Below are positions 32,092-41,601 of a stretch of DNA of 64,000 nucleotides, piece by piece. Numbering within the stretch: position 1 is the stretch's first letter; each line of letters opens with the position of its first letter. The notes beneath the pieces were generated by a model. The model saw nothing but the letters and a program-made list of their open reading frames with translations, searched no databases and was not told where the DNA came from. The DNA comes from Myxococcales bacterium (GTDB lineage: Bacteria; Myxococcota_A; Polyangia; Polyangiales; JAFGIB01), in NCBI GenBank assembly GCA_029880325.1, contig JAOUOP010000001.1, forward strand, positions 124,001-188,000, read 5' to 3'. The position numbers and the translations under genes are program-made.

Positions 32092-32655
32092 TCAGTCCGC
32101 CGGTCCCGGGGCTTGCCCAAGGGCCCGTTGGAGGCCGCGTGTCGCCGCCTGGTAGGCCGAAAGCGCCTGCCCCAGTGAGTCCAGCATGGGTGCGGCAACC
32201 GCCGCGTCGTAGGCGCCATCGAGCCCGGCCAGGTATTTCTGGTAGCGCGCGGTGGCAGTCCGAAGTGCATCCACGGCCGCAACCATGGCCGCGTGATGAG
32301 GACTGAGCTTGGTGGGGACCTGCAGCGCCTGCACACCGGCCACGAGCGCGTCCATGCGAGGGCCGCACGAGCGCAACACTGGCGCGAAGGCCCCCCCGAG
32401 GAGGCCGCCCATCCGCGCGAAGCGGGTACGGACTCCCGCTGCGTCGAGCTTCGACGGCCTGGCGTCCACCAGTGTACAGGCGAAGAAGTCGCCGAGCTGC
32501 TCGCGCTCGAGCAGCCGGCTGGCGGCAGCCGCCTGCTTGTAGGCCTCGGCGCGCCCGATCCGCTCGGGCAGCGTGGCTCCGAGACCGACTAGGACCAGCA
32601 GCCCCGCGGCAACTGCGGCGATGCGCCCGCCCGTGATGGCATGTCGGATGGTCAT
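32092..32655 (-). CDS. Membrane-anchored/secreted protein, paralogue of 40032
   Basis: 187 residues: N-terminal hydrophobic segment (IAAVAAGLLVLVGLGATLP), then a helical domain. Shares with 40032 the pattern LGDFFACTLVDARPSKL / LDAFLGCVFPSYRPAKL, a Cys in a second helix and SLEALQVP / GVQALQVP. Two conserved Cys could form a disulphide outside the membrane. Six bases after the small basic gene. Family unknown. Confidence 0.7.
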   Translation of the reverse strand: MTIRHAITGGRIAAVAAGLLVLVGLGATLPERIGRAEAYKQAAAASRLLEREQLGDFFACTLVDARPSKLDAAGVRTRFARMGGLLGGAFAPVLRSCGPRMDALVAGVQALQVPTKLSPHHAAMVAAVDALRTATARYQKYLAGLDGAYDAAVAAPMLDSLGQALSAYQAATRGLQRALGQAPGPAD

Positions 32656-32661
32656 GCGTGC

Positions 32662-32802
32662 CTAGGCCTTGCCCTTCGAGATCAGCTGCAGCGGCGGCTG
32701 CTTTGGAGCCGTCTTGACCTTCGCCCGTTCGGCCTGCTTTGCCTTGACTGCGCCCTTCTGTTCTTGCGCACGTCGTTTCGACTTCGGTGACTTGTCGCCC
32801 AT
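32662..32802 (-). CDS. Small basic protein (MGDKSPKSKxR family)
   Basis: 46 residues: MGDKSPKSKRRAQEQKGAVK, then Lys/Ala-rich to ISKGKA. It belongs to a conserved family of very small Lys-rich bacterial proteins beginning MGDKSPKSK. ATG 32802 has GGAGA nine bases upstream. First gene of a leftward group with 32092 and 31277, behind a -24/-12 promoter and a perfect palindrome. Confidence 0.75.
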   Translation of the reverse strand: MGDKSPKSKRRAQEQKGAVKAKQAERAKVKTAPKQPPLQLISKGKA

Positions 32803-32844
32803 GCCATATCTCCAGTGCTCTTGGTTCCAACTCTACCCATCTCA

Positions 32845-32860
32845 TGCAAGTTCGTGACCA
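32845..32860 (-). promoter_or_regulatory. Sigma-54 promoter of the 32802 group
   Basis: TGGTCACGAACTTGCA: -12 element perfect, spacing exact, -24 element altered after TGG. Predicted start 32834, 32 bases before the ATG. Confidence 0.6.
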
Positions 32861-32911
32861 GCATCGCAATCCCGGCCAAACCGCTCACCACGTGGCCGGA
32901 CACGGCCGGGC

Positions 32912-32926
32912 CCATCAATGTGATGG
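32912..32926. promoter_or_regulatory. Island palindrome, site 3 (CATCA-ATG-TGATG)
   Basis: CCATCAATGTGATGG, perfect 6-bp arms, 85 bases upstream of the predicted start at 32834. Confidence 0.65.
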
Positions 32927-32996
32927 TCGCCCGCGTCGAAATGTGTTGGCCAGACGCTCCGCGGCGCGGCGACGGAACGACGAGCCGGACAGCTGC

Positions 32997-33992
32997 TCAG
33001 TCGACGGACCCGCCTGGTGGCCCAAGCGAATCGCTGGCATCGACGCTGTGGTTGCGCGCGAGCCAACTGAGTAGCTCGCGGATGCGACCGGTGGCCAGGG
33101 CGACGCTGGTATCGGCCGCGCCGTAGTAGAGGTGGAGCGTGTCGCCGTCGTCGCCCACGGTGTAGCCGCAGGGAAAGGTCACGTTGCCGACGTCACCCTC
33201 GCGCTCGTAGGGCGCCGAGGGGCCGAACACCCAGGAGTCTCCCCGCTGAATGCAGCGCTCGGGCTGGTCGAGCGCGAAGAGCGCCAGTCCCAGGCGATAC
33301 AGGCACCCGGCCGGTGTGTGGCGGACGCCGTGATAGATCATGAGCCAGCCGGCCTCGGTTTCGATCGGCGGCGGTGATAGCCCCACCTTGTTGGCGTCCC
33401 ACCACGAGCCTTTGCGAGCCAGCAGCATCATGTGGTGGTTGCCCCAGTTGCGGAGATCCGGCGAGTAGGAGATCCAGACATGCCCGCCCGACTCGGTCGC
33501 GGGTCGATGGACGAGTGCGAAGTTGCCGTTGATTCTTCTTGGAAGCAGTGCGGCGTCCTTGTCGTCAGGTTGCATGACCAGGCCGTAGCGATCGAAGCTG
33601 CGGAAGTCGTCGGTCAGGGCCAGCGCCACGCCCGGGCCATCCCTGCTGAATGCGGTGTACGCCACCGCGTATCGCCCCAGCTCGGCAACGAAGGTGATGC
33701 GCGGATCCTCGATGCCCCACAGCTCCTCCGGATGTAGTCCCGGGTCCGGTGTCAGTGTGGGGTGCTCGTCGATGACCCACCCGTCGATGCCATTGGGCGA
33801 GCGGGCGGCACAAAGGTGCGAGTGGCCGCGCCGATCTTCCACCCGGCACAGCAGCAGCGTCGTGCCGTCCTGTAGGCGAATCGCGCCCGGATTGAAGACC
33901 GTGTGAGCCGGATAGGGCCAGTCGGCTGCGGTCAGAATCGGATTGCTCGGGTGGCGCTGAAACAGCTCCTCGAACCCGTCGTGAACCGTCAA
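32997..33992 (-). CDS. GH130 glycoside phosphorylase
   Basis: 331 residues, five-bladed propeller type: FNPGAIRLQDGTTLLLCRVE, GIEDPRITF with the catalytic Asp, NFALVHRP, WDANKVGLSPPPIETEAGW and YYGAADTSVALATG. GH130 enzymes phosphorolyse beta-mannosides (mannosyl-glucose or mannooligosaccharides). TTG 33992 overlaps the stop of the glycosyltransferase (TTGA). Together they suggest synthesis and turnover of one oligosaccharide. Confidence 0.9.
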   Translation of the reverse strand: MTVHDGFEELFQRHPSNPILTAADWPYPAHTVFNPGAIRLQDGTTLLLCRVEDRRGHSHLCAARSPNGIDGWVIDEHPTLTPDPGLHPEELWGIEDPRITFVAELGRYAVAYTAFSRDGPGVALALTDDFRSFDRYGLVMQPDDKDAALLPRRINGNFALVHRPATESGGHVWISYSPDLRNWGNHHMMLLARKGSWWDANKVGLSPPPIETEAGWLMIYHGVRHTPAGCLYRLGLALFALDQPERCIQRGDSWVFGPSAPYEREGDVGNVTFPCGYTVGDDGDTLHLYYGAADTSVALATGRIRELLSWLARNHSVDASDSLGPPGGSVD

Positions 33993-36310
33993 GGGCCCAC
34001 CGGGCTGCTTGCCTGCTGCGGCTGGTGGCCGGCCGTTGCCGCTGTTTGAACGGCCGGAAGCTCAAACTGGCGCATCTGCATGAGTGCCATGAGAAACGAA
34101 AGAGTCGACTCGGCCCCTTGGTTCTCGTTTCGGCGGTCGACATGCAGCCCGTCCCTGCACCCCCCCGTTGTCGAGTCGTAGAGCCAAGTATCGAGCTGGT
34201 TGCGTCCGAGGAACCAGTCGAAGGCCGTTCGACCAGGAACCTCCCAGGACAGCTCACCGGTAGCTCGGTACGCCTGCAGGCACGCCGATACCATCCCGCA
34301 CGCCTCGACGGGCTGTTGATCGAACGTCGCCCTTTGGCCGCCGCGCACGTAGAAGCCATCGCTGCCGATGGGCGCGAAGAGGCCGTCTTCGTCCTGCTGC
34401 ACGGAAGCCAGCCAGGCTAACGACCGCAGCCCGGTGGACACCATCTCGTCGTTGTTCATGGAGACGCCAGCGGCGATCAACGCCTGGGGCAGGCGAGCAT
34501 TGCAGTAGGTGAGCCGGTCTTCGCACCACATCCACTGCTGGTCACTGTGGCTCCGAAAGCAGGCCAGCAGGCGCTCCGCGAGCACGTGGCCGACCGCGGC
34601 TGCGGGCTCGGCGCCGTCGTAGAGCACGCCGCGCTCGCAGACGCCCAGCAGCGCGTAAGCCCAGGCGCGCGGGCTGGTGAAGGCGGTCACGGCGGGAATT
34701 GCCGCATCGAAGATCTCAGTCGCAAGCCGTCTCTGGCCGTCGTCGTTACTGTGACCCATGACTGTGCCGAGAGCCCAGAGCGCCCGTCCGTGACTGTCCT
34801 CGGACCCCACGCTCTCCGTCCACTTGCGCGAATAGCTGAAGAAGTTGCGAAACCGTCCGAGTTCTGCGTTGAACGCGTGGCGAACAAACGCCAGATAGCG
34901 CACCGAAAGCTCGCGCAACGCAGCTGACTCATCGACGCCGGCATCCTCGGCCATCGTGAGCACCACGACGCCCCGCGCGTTGTCGTCGAGGCAGTAGCCG
35001 TCTTCGTACCGTGGCACGTGAAAGACCGCGTGCTGGAGCAAGCCCGTGCCGTCCGTCATCACGCGCAGATGCGACAGGTTGACCTCGGGATGTCTCCGGG
35101 TGCGCTGCGCCCGGGCGGGCGGCGCCGTGCCGTCCCCAGGACGTGCCACCCGCTCGGCGACCGCGCGCCGAAATGTCCGCATGTACGCCTCCGCAACCGT
35201 GGGCCAGGCCATCGCTTGACCGAAGCTGCTGCAGCGTCGTTCGATCTCGTGGCGGCGTGAATCATCGCTGATCAGGTCGATGACCTCACTGGCCATCGCG
35301 GCTGAATCCTGGAATGGAACAAGGACGCCGCGGCCCTCCGCGAGCTGCTCCTGCGCATATCGGTAGGGCGTCGATATGACAGCCTTGCCGCAGCCCACGG
35401 CGTAGGCGAGCGTGCCCGATGTGGTCTGCTCCGCCTTGCGATAGGGGGTGATGTACACGTCCGCGGCGGACAGAAAGTGCACGAGCTCCGTCTCACTCAC
35501 GAAGCGATCGTGGAAGATCACGTTTTGCTCGACGCCGAGAAGGTGCGCCCGCGAGTCGAGGAGCACGCGGTAGGCCTCACCCTGCTGCTCCTTGACGTGC
35601 GGATGGGTGGCACCGAGCACGATGTAGAGTGCACGCGGGTGGCGTGCCACGATTGCCGGAAGAGCCTCGATGACCTGCTCGATGCCCTTGTCCGGGGAGA
35701 GCAGTCCGAACGTCAGCAGGATCGGCTGGCCCTCCACCCCGAGCAGCCGCTTGCTTCGCGCAGCGTCTGGCAGCGCCGGGATTCCATGCGGGATCAGGTC
35801 AATCTTCGTGGGCGCCACGCCGTGCACTCGATGCAGCAGCGTGGCCCCGTCCTTGCTCATGACGACGAGTCGCTCGGACAGCTGGCACAGCTCGTCCATG
35901 ACGGCCCGCTGCGCCGCGCTCGGCTCCTCGAGAATGGTATGCAGCGTGGTGACGATCGGCGCCCGGACGCCGCGCAGTAAGTTGAGAACGTGCGCTCCTG
36001 CCTTGCCGCCAAAGATCCCGTACTCGTGCTGCACGGACAACACGGCGACGTCGTTCACGTTCAGAAAGTCGGCCGCGCGGCGGTATGAAGCAGGTTTGCC
36101 CTCCTGTACCCGGCAGTGCACCTGATCGGGGTAGTCGTACTGCTTGCCCACATCGTCCATGGCGACAGCGAAGCAGTCCACCTCGGGTGCGAGCTCACGG
36201 AGCGCGCTGCCGAGATGCGCGGTAAAGGTCGCGATGCCGCACCTGCGGGGCGGGTGGCTCCCCAGCAGCGCGATTGCGCCGAGACCTTCTCGCGCGCCAG
36301 GGGCGCTCAA
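33989..36310 (-). CDS. Glycosyltransferase family 4 fused to a glycosidase-like (alpha/alpha)6 domain
   Basis: 773 residues. GT4 half ~1-400: [48 protein letters not shown] and the donor-site region [20 protein letters not shown]. Second half ~430-740: [40 protein letters not shown], an all-helical toroid like GH enzymes. TTG 36310 overlaps the groEL stop. The frame reads on into groEL, but that part is antisense noise. Likely makes a mannose-type glycan handled by the adjacent GH130. Confidence 0.85.
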   Translation of the reverse strand: MSAPGAREGLGAIALLGSHPPRRCGIATFTAHLGSALRELAPEVDCFAVAMDDVGKQYDYPDQVHCRVQEGKPASYRRAADFLNVNDVAVLSVQHEYGIFGGKAGAHVLNLLRGVRAPIVTTLHTILEEPSAAQRAVMDELCQLSERLVVMSKDGATLLHRVHGVAPTKIDLIPHGIPALPDAARSKRLLGVEGQPILLTFGLLSPDKGIEQVIEALPAIVARHPRALYIVLGATHPHVKEQQGEAYRVLLDSRAHLLGVEQNVIFHDRFVSETELVHFLSAADVYITPYRKAEQTTSGTLAYAVGCGKAVISTPYRYAQEQLAEGRGVLVPFQDSAAMASEVIDLISDDSRRHEIERRCSSFGQAMAWPTVAEAYMRTFRRAVAERVARPGDGTAPPARAQRTRRHPEVNLSHLRVMTDGTGLLQHAVFHVPRYEDGYCLDDNARGVVVLTMAEDAGVDESAALRELSVRYLAFVRHAFNAELGRFRNFFSYSRKWTESVGSEDSHGRALWALGTVMGHSNDDGQRRLATEIFDAAIPAVTAFTSPRAWAYALLGVCERGVLYDGAEPAAAVGHVLAERLLACFRSHSDQQWMWCEDRLTYCNARLPQALIAAGVSMNNDEMVSTGLRSLAWLASVQQDEDGLFAPIGSDGFYVRGGQRATFDQQPVEACGMVSACLQAYRATGELSWEVPGRTAFDWFLGRNQLDTWLYDSTTGGCRDGLHVDRRNENQGAESTLSFLMALMQMRQFELPAVQTAATAGHQPQQASSPVGP

Positions 36311-37926
36311 GAGACCACTCCCGCCGGCGGTGTCCGAAAACCCTTGGCCTCGGGGGAGGCTTCGGCGATCAGGGCTTCCGTCGTGAGCATGAGCGAAGCC
36401 ACGGAGGCCGCCTTCTGCAGTGCGACGCGCACGACCTTCGCCGGGTCCAGGACGCCTGCGTCGAACAGGTCCTCGTATGCGCGCTTGGCGACGTTGTAGC
36501 CGTATGCGCCCTGACCTTTGAGTACGTGGGCCACGATCACCGCACCCTGCTCGCCCCCGTTCTCGGCCATCTGGCGAAGGGGCTCCTCGAGTGCGCGGGC
36601 GACGATGCGGACCCCGAGTTGCTGGTCGCCCTCGAGCCGTAGCTTGCGTAGCGCCGGAAGTGTGCGCAGCAAGGCGACTCCACCACCTGGCACGACGCCC
36701 TCCTCGACAGCGGCGCGCGTCGCGTCGTGCGCATCCTCGGTACGCGCCATCTTCTCCTTCATGGCAGCCTCCGATGCCGCGCCGACGTGAATGATCGCGA
36801 CGCCGCCTGCGAGCTTGGCGAGCCGTTCTTTCAGCCGGTCGCGGTCGGCGTCCGATGCGGCCAGCTCGATCTGTGCCTTCAGCTGCTTCACACGTCGGTC
36901 GATGTCTGCCTTCTTGCCGGCGCCCGAGATCAGCGTGGTCTGACCAGCCTCGACGGTGATCTTCTTGAACCGCCCGAGGCCATCGAGGGTCAGACTGTCG
37001 AGCTTGACACCGAGTGCCTTGGTGTAGGCCTGGCCGCCCGCAACCGCGGCGACATCCTCGAGCATCTCCGTGCGAAAGGCGCCGAACCCCGGTGCCTTGA
37101 TGGCACACACGTCGAGGTTGCCCCGCAGCTTGTTGACCACGAGCGTCGCCAGCGCGTCCTTGTCGACGTCTTCCGCAATCACAAGCAAGGGCTTGCCCGA
37201 CTCGCTCACCTGTTCGAGTAGCGGCAGCAGATCCTGCATGCTCGACAGCTTCTCGTCGTAGATCAGAACGTAGGCGTCGTGGAGGACCGCCTCCATCCGT
37301 TCGGCGTCGGTGATGAAGTACGCCGAGAGGTAGCCGCGGTCGAAGCGCACGCCCTCGGCGAACTCGACGGTCGTCTCGATCGACTTGGCCTGCTCGAGCG
37401 TGACGACGCCTTGCGGGCCCACCTTCTCCATGGCCTCGGCGAGCAGCTCTCCGATGACGCTATCGCCGTTTGCAGCGATGGTGCCGACCTGGGCGACCTC
37501 CTTGCGCCCACGTAGCGGGCGAGATGTCTTCTCGAGCTGGACCACGACGGCCGTCACGGCGGCTTCGATGCCACGCTTGAGCTCCATCGGGTTGGCGCCC
37601 GCGGCGACCATCTTCGCACCCTCGACGTAGATCGCCTGCGCGAGAACGGTCGCGGTCGTCGTGCCGTCACCGGACGCGTCCGAGGTCGCCGATGCGACGT
37701 CCTTGACCATCTGCGCGCCAATGTTTGCGCAGCGATCCTCGAGCTCGATCTCGCGAGCCACGGTGACCCCATCCTTGGTGATGATGGGAGCGCCCCATGG
37801 CTTCTCGATCAGCACGTTGCGGCCGCGAGGCCCGAGCGTCACCTTGACCGCGTTGGCCAGCGCATCGAGGCCAGAGGCCATTCGCGCGCGCGCGTGCTGG
37901 TCGTATAGTACTTGCTTGGCAGCCAT
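36307..37926 (-). CDS. groEL: GroEL-type chaperonin paralogue
   Basis: 539 residues, full chaperonin: [24 protein letters not shown] (ATP site), [25 protein letters not shown], and AYGYN near the end. The C-terminus is RTPPAGVVS instead of the usual Gly-Gly-Met tail. No groES gene is nearby, so it must borrow the chromosomal co-chaperone or work without one. Coupled to the glycosyltransferase by a TTGA overlap, an unusual partner. Confidence 0.95.
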   Translation of the reverse strand: MAAKQVLYDQHARARMASGLDALANAVKVTLGPRGRNVLIEKPWGAPIITKDGVTVAREIELEDRCANIGAQMVKDVASATSDASGDGTTTATVLAQAIYVEGAKMVAAGANPMELKRGIEAAVTAVVVQLEKTSRPLRGRKEVAQVGTIAANGDSVIGELLAEAMEKVGPQGVVTLEQAKSIETTVEFAEGVRFDRGYLSAYFITDAERMEAVLHDAYVLIYDEKLSSMQDLLPLLEQVSESGKPLLVIAEDVDKDALATLVVNKLRGNLDVCAIKAPGFGAFRTEMLEDVAAVAGGQAYTKALGVKLDSLTLDGLGRFKKITVEAGQTTLISGAGKKADIDRRVKQLKAQIELAASDADRDRLKERLAKLAGGVAIIHVGAASEAAMKEKMARTEDAHDATRAAVEEGVVPGGGVALLRTLPALRKLRLEGDQQLGVRIVARALEEPLRQMAENGGEQGAVIVAHVLKGQGAYGYNVAKRAYEDLFDAGVLDPAKVVRVALQKAASVASLMLTTEALIAEASPEAKGFRTPPAGVVS

Positions 37927-37989
37927 GGTGGATAGTCCAGTCTCCGCTCGGGGAGCGAGGTAAGCGGTTGTCGGCGGGGCCCGGGCTCT

Positions 37990-38244
37990 CTAGCCGCGGC
38001 CTCCCAGATCGCAATAGAAAAGCGGTACGCGGCAGGCGCGGCAGAGGACGAAGCCGTCCGGATCCTCCCCGTAGATGCGTGGACCAACCGCCCCGTGATT
38101 CTCGCTGCAGCCCGCTCTCCACCATGCGATCGCCTCGCGCTGTGCCGCGCTGAAGTCGAACCCGTCCATGCGGTTAGCGGGAGGGGGAATGTCGCCGGGC
38201 TGTTTCATGGTCTCATGGGTGTGCACGTGCAAGGTCCGAGCCAT
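37990..38244 (-). CDS. Small protein with CxxC
   Basis: 84 residues, MARTLHVHTHETMKQPGDIP at the start, then REAIAWWRAGCSENHGAVGP and the end CRACRVPLFYCDLGGRG. The three-Cys cluster may bind zinc. 63 bases upstream of groEL on the same strand, so probably its leader gene. ATG 38211 is an alternative start. Confidence 0.55.
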   Translation of the reverse strand: MARTLHVHTHETMKQPGDIPPPANRMDGFDFSAAQREAIAWWRAGCSENHGAVGPRIYGEDPDGFVLCRACRVPLFYCDLGGRG

Positions 38245-38286
38245 GTTGGGAATCCGCGAAGATCTCGCGCCCGGGGGGTGGTAGGG

Positions 38287-38302
38287 TGCGAAGCGCGGCC
38301 CA
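38287..38302 (-). promoter_or_regulatory. Weak sigma-54-like site upstream of the groEL group
   Basis: TGGGCCGCGCTTCGCA: spacing correct, several changes. Predicted start 38276, 32 bases before ATG 38244. Half-site TTTGATGG follows at 38334-38341. Confidence 0.35.
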
Positions 38303-38349
38303 AGGTCAGTCGAAACGAATGACTCTCGGTCGCTTTGATGGAGGCATCC

Positions 38350-40005
38350 ATGCGGGTAGAAGACCTCGCCCACAACGAGCTGCTGGAGCTCGACCCCGCG
38401 GGAGGCGTGATTCGCTTCGCGGGGCAGCGCGCGCTGGTGGTCGACGCGGTGGCGATGGGACTGCTGCGCAAGTACCTCGTGGAGAACTTCGGCCTGACCG
38501 CCGCGCGTGCCGTGCTCACCCAGTTTGGCTTCGCCCACGGCTTCCGTCTGGCGGCCGCGCTGCGCGAGGAGTTCGCGTGGGCGGGCGACGACGAATGGCG
38601 AATGGCGGGTGCCCACATCTTCGCCCTCGAGGGGCTGTTCCGCACCCAACCGGGTGGTGACGACCTGCTCGCTCCCGCCGGAGGGATGCTGCTGGCATCC
38701 TACGAGGCGGAACAGCACCTGCTTCATTTCGGTCGCGCTGACTCGTTTGTGTGCTGGACCATTTGCGGCCTGATGAGCGGCTACCTGAGCCATACCGAGG
38801 GCAAGGAGATCTACGTCCTCGAGGACCGCTGTCTGGGCAGCGGGCACGCCGCGTGCCATCTGATCGGACGGACCCGCGAGCAGTGGGGCGACAAGCGTGA
38901 GGCGGAGTTGGCGCTGTTCGATCGTCGACGTTTGGTCGAATCTCTCGAGGTATCGCTCAGCAGGGTGATGACGACTCTGCAGGCTGCCGAGCAGAAGCTA
39001 CTGGCCCACCGTCAGGCGCTGGTACGGGTCGCCGACACCATCGACGACACGCATGGGATCGTCGCGAAGAGCACAACGATGCAGCGCGTCGTGGATCTGG
39101 CGCGTCGCGTGGCCAACGTGGACGCCACCGTGCTCATCACCGGAGAGAGCGGCGTGGGCAAGGAACGCATCGCACGGTTCGTGCACGACGAGTCGCCCCG
39201 ATCCGTGGGCCCCTTCATTGCCGTCAACTGCGGTGCCATCACGGAGACCCTCCTCGAGAGCGAGCTGTTCGGACATGCACGCGGGGCGTTCACCGGCGCG
39301 ACCGCGGACCGCCCGGGCCTGTTCGAGGCCGCCAATTTCGGCACCATCTTGCTCGACGAAATCGGTGAAGTCTCCACGGGCATGCAGGTCAAGCTCCTGC
39401 GGGTGCTGCAGGAGCGGGAGGTGAGGCGGGTCGGCGAAAACAAGAGCCGACCGGTGGACGTGCGCGTTCTGGCCGCGACCAACCGCGACCTTTCCGCTGC
39501 GGTCGCCGACGAGACATTCCGCCAGGATCTGTATTACAGGCTCAATGTCGTCGAGCTGCGAGTACCGCCCCTGCGAGAGCGCCGCGAGGACATCTTGCCG
39601 CTCGGCCGGTTGCTGCTCGAGGACGCAGCCACGCGCATGGCACGCGACGTTTCGGGGCTCACGCCTGGCGCCGCCGATCAGCTTCTTCGTTATCGCTGGC
39701 CAGGTAACGTGCGGGAGCTGGAGAACGCGATGGAGCGCGCAGTTGCGCTCGCGCGCGGCAATCGGATCGAACGTGACGATCTACCTGAGGAGGTGCGCGA
39801 GGCACTGGCGACGCCGGTGGTCTCCGGTGCCGATGTGCGGTCCCTCAGCGACGTGGAAAAGGAGTACATCCTCGCGGTGCTGAAGCTCAACGGCGGCAAT
39901 CAGACGCGCACCGCCAAGCAACTTGGGATTGGCTCTGCGACTCTCTACCGCAAGCTCAAAAGCTATGGCCTCATCGCGGGCCGGAGCGGAGCCGCGCCCA
40001 CCTGA
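38350..40005 (+). CDS. Sigma-54-dependent activator (XylR_N-V4R-AAA+-Fis)
   Basis: 551 residues. XylR_N activator domain ~1-115; V4R domain ~125-180 with Cys135, Cys139, Cys161 and Cys169 (likely zinc or ligand binding); AAA+ domain ~235-460 with Walker A GESGVGKE (265-272), complete GAFTGA (312-317) and Walker B DEIGE (336-340); C-terminal Fis HTH (QTRTAKQLGIGSATLYRKLK). Proteins of this type bind an inducer or redox signal at V4R and then drive open-complex formation by sigma-54 polymerase. ATG 38350 has GGAGG five bases upstream. It is the only complete activator in the window and sits inside the element whose genes carry -24/-12 promoters. Confidence 0.95.
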   Translation: MRVEDLAHNELLELDPAGGVIRFAGQRALVVDAVAMGLLRKYLVENFGLTAARAVLTQFGFAHGFRLAAALREEFAWAGDDEWRMAGAHIFALEGLFRTQPGGDDLLAPAGGMLLASYEAEQHLLHFGRADSFVCWTICGLMSGYLSHTEGKEIYVLEDRCLGSGHAACHLIGRTREQWGDKREAELALFDRRRLVESLEVSLSRVMTTLQAAEQKLLAHRQALVRVADTIDDTHGIVAKSTTMQRVVDLARRVANVDATVLITGESGVGKERIARFVHDESPRSVGPFIAVNCGAITETLLESELFGHARGAFTGATADRPGLFEAANFGTILLDEIGEVSTGMQVKLLRVLQEREVRRVGENKSRPVDVRVLAATNRDLSAAVADETFRQDLYYRLNVVELRVPPLRERREDILPLGRLLLEDAATRMARDVSGLTPGAADQLLRYRWPGNVRELENAMERAVALARGNRIERDDLPEEVREALATPVVSGADVRSLSDVEKEYILAVLKLNGGNQTRTAKQLGIGSATLYRKLKSYGLIAGRSGAAPT

Positions 40006-40031
40006 CGGCGGGCCCTGGCAGAGCTCACCTT

Positions 40032-40661
40032 CTAGAGTTTGGCTACCAGCGCGAGTTGCAGCTCTTTCTGGGCAGCATCATACCCCGCCGAGGCCTCCCC
40101 AAATGCCTGGACCATAGGCAACGCGGTCGCGGGATCGTATTCGCGTTCGGCCGCCGAGAGGTACGTCAGGTAGGCGGTGTTGGCTGCGGCCAGGGCGCCG
40201 GTCGCAGCGACGAGCTTCGCGTGCTCCGGTCCCAGGTCATCCGGCACCTGCAGCGCCTCGAGGCTCCCGCTCAGCGCCTGCAGCTTCGGCTGGCAGGTCT
40301 GGAACGTCGTCGCGTACGACTTGCCGCGGCTCTCGACGATGCGCTGCAGCGACGCGCTCACCTGCTCGGCGCCGAGCTTCGCGGGGCGATAGCTGGGAAA
40401 CACACAGCCGAGAAATGCGTCGAGCTGCACACGCTCGATGTCGGCCATGCCCGATGCCGCCTGGGCGTAGGAGTCGGCGCGTCCCATGAACTGCAGCGAT
40501 AGGAGCGCGACGCCCAGCAACACCACGGCACCGACACCGAGCCCCGCGAGCTGCCGGCCATTGCCGCGGTTCATCTTGGAGGCCTCCTCCTCGATGCTGA
40601 TGCGACCCGGTGGGTGCGAAGCTGGTGCGCCATGCACCTCTGGAGTTGTTCTGTTGTTCAT
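40032..40661 (-). CDS. Membrane-anchored protein, paralogue of 32092
   Basis: 209 residues: polar N-terminal ~40 residues, membrane segment LAGLGVGAVVLLGVALLSLQ, helical extracytoplasmic domain with LDAFLGCVFPSYRPAKL and FQTCQPKLQALSGSLEALQV. ATG 40661 has AAGGAGA upstream; ATG 40574 inside is an alternative that also has a Shine-Dalgarno sequence. Function unknown. Confidence 0.75.
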   Translation of the reverse strand: MNNRTTPEVHGAPASHPPGRISIEEEASKMNRGNGRQLAGLGVGAVVLLGVALLSLQFMGRADSYAQAASGMADIERVQLDAFLGCVFPSYRPAKLGAEQVSASLQRIVESRGKSYATTFQTCQPKLQALSGSLEALQVPDDLGPEHAKLVAATGALAAANTAYLTYLSAAEREYDPATALPMVQAFGEASAGYDAAQKELQLALVAKL

Positions 40662-40730
40662 CTCGTCTCCTTCTGGAGCGTTGCAGTGCTCGAGCCCCCC
40701 AAAGGGGACCTTCGTTCAGCGCAACTTGGG

Positions 40731-40746
40731 TGCACCTTCCGTGCCA
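40731..40746 (-). promoter_or_regulatory. Sigma-54 promoter of the 40032 gene
   Basis: TGGCACGGAAGGTGCA, one mismatch. Predicted start 40720, 59 bases before ATG 40661. A half palindrome GATGAGTCCATCA is ~65 bases further upstream. Confidence 0.7.
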
Positions 40747-40787
40747 GCTCTGCGGGTCGAGTAGGAGTGGAGGATGCGATGAGTCCA

Positions 40788-41144
40788 TCAGCGCGTGGCG
40801 TCTCCGGCCTCGACATCGGTTGGCGCTTGTGAGCCATGTTGCAGGTACAGCTCGACGCCGTTGGCAGGCAGGGGAGCCTCGCGCGCATTGCGCAGAATGG
40901 CGAGCCGAGCCTGAAGCGTAGGGATGCTCCAGTCCTCACCGCCGACCAACGTGAACCGGCCGATGGGCGAGCCGTCCGTCACCAACCCATCCACGTGCGT
41001 CCTGACTCGGGCGACGAATTCGGGCGAGGGTTCGTCAGCTCCTTGGATCACTGTGGTGGATGGACGCGCGACGCTCTTCCGCGCCTCCCTCCACTGGGTC
41101 AATCTGGCGCCGGACTCGACGACCACCAGGTCACTTGGTTCCAT
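40788..41144 (-). CDS. Hypothetical protein
   Basis: 118 residues, soluble. MEPSDLVVVESGARLTQWRE, then ARVRTHVDGLVTDGSPIGRF and TLQARLAILRNAREAPL. Strong AGGAGGT before ATG 41144 and a near-consensus -24/-12 promoter 15 bases upstream of it make the gene credible. Family not recognised. Confidence 0.65.
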   Translation of the reverse strand: MEPSDLVVVESGARLTQWREARKSVARPSTTVIQGADEPSPEFVARVRTHVDGLVTDGSPIGRFTLVGGEDWSIPTLQARLAILRNAREAPLPANGVELYLQHGSQAPTDVEAGDATR

Positions 41145-41169
41145 GCGTCACCTCCTGCCATTGGGAGGG

Positions 41170-41185
41170 TGCACGATGCGTGCCA
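41170..41185 (-). promoter_or_regulatory. Sigma-54 promoter of the 40788 gene
   Basis: TGGCACGCATCGTGCA, one mismatch. Predicted start 41159, 15 bases before ATG 41144, leaving just room for the Shine-Dalgarno sequence. Confidence 0.72.
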
Positions 41186-41248
41186 CCGCGTCCTCGAGCG
41201 CCGCATCCGACGGCCTGGGCGCGGTCGGCCATCGCGACCGCCGATGCA

Positions 41249-41264
41249 TGGCCCGTTTGTTGCG
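41249..41264 (+). promoter_or_regulatory. Sigma-54 promoter of the 41299 gene
   Basis: TGGCCCGTTTGTTGCG, one change in -24 (A to C), -12 TTGC intact. Predicted start 41275, 24 bases before the ATG. Divergent from 41170 with ~63 bases between. Confidence 0.68.
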
Positions 41265-41298
41265 CTGACGTGAGCCAACAATGCTGAGGAGGCCACGA

Positions 41299-41415
41299 AT
41301 GCACGATTCTCCTGTCGCCAGCCGCTGGTTCGGGATGCTGTTTCTCTCGGTTGCGATCGGCGTCGCCGCCTTCATCGCGGCCACGATGACGATGATGGCG
41401 GCTGTTCCGGGCTGA
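41299..41415 (+). CDS. 38-residue single-pass membrane microprotein
   Basis: MHDSPVASRWFGMLFLSVAI then GVAAFIAATMTMMAAVPG: one membrane helix and a short polar N-terminus. GAGGAGG eight bases upstream of the ATG and a -24/-12 promoter support it despite its size. Probably a stress-induced envelope microprotein. Confidence 0.6.
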   Translation: MHDSPVASRWFGMLFLSVAIGVAAFIAATMTMMAAVPG

Positions 41416-41550
41416 AGCTTGATCGCACTACCCGTGGCTCCACCGGGCGGCGTCCCCGTCACGAGAGGAGCTCCCAGTACCTACCCCGCGTTCTTGCCTG
41501 GAAGCGGCCGCACGCATCCAGAGCCGGCACCGCGGACGGCCCGTCCACCA

Positions 41551-41563
41551 CCATCGAATTGAT
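41551..41563. promoter_or_regulatory. Island palindrome, site 4 (CATCG-AAT-TGATG)
   Basis: One mismatch. About 183 bases upstream of the predicted start of the 41793 gene, the same distance as site 1 from the hsp20 start. Confidence 0.5.
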
Positions 41564-41601
41564 GGCATCAGACTCTCATTGTGACGGGCTGGTGGCTGGA
41601 G

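Noticed and set aside
36311..37108. N-terminal 266-residue extension of the glycosyltransferase frame
   Set aside because: Antisense-free but out-of-frame shadow of groEL with Arg/Gly-rich composition and no homology; the TTGA overlap at 36310 gives a proper start.
37927..37989. CIRCE or HrcA operator before groEL
   Set aside because: No TTAGCACTC-N9-GAGTGCTAA-like inverted repeat is present upstream of groEL.
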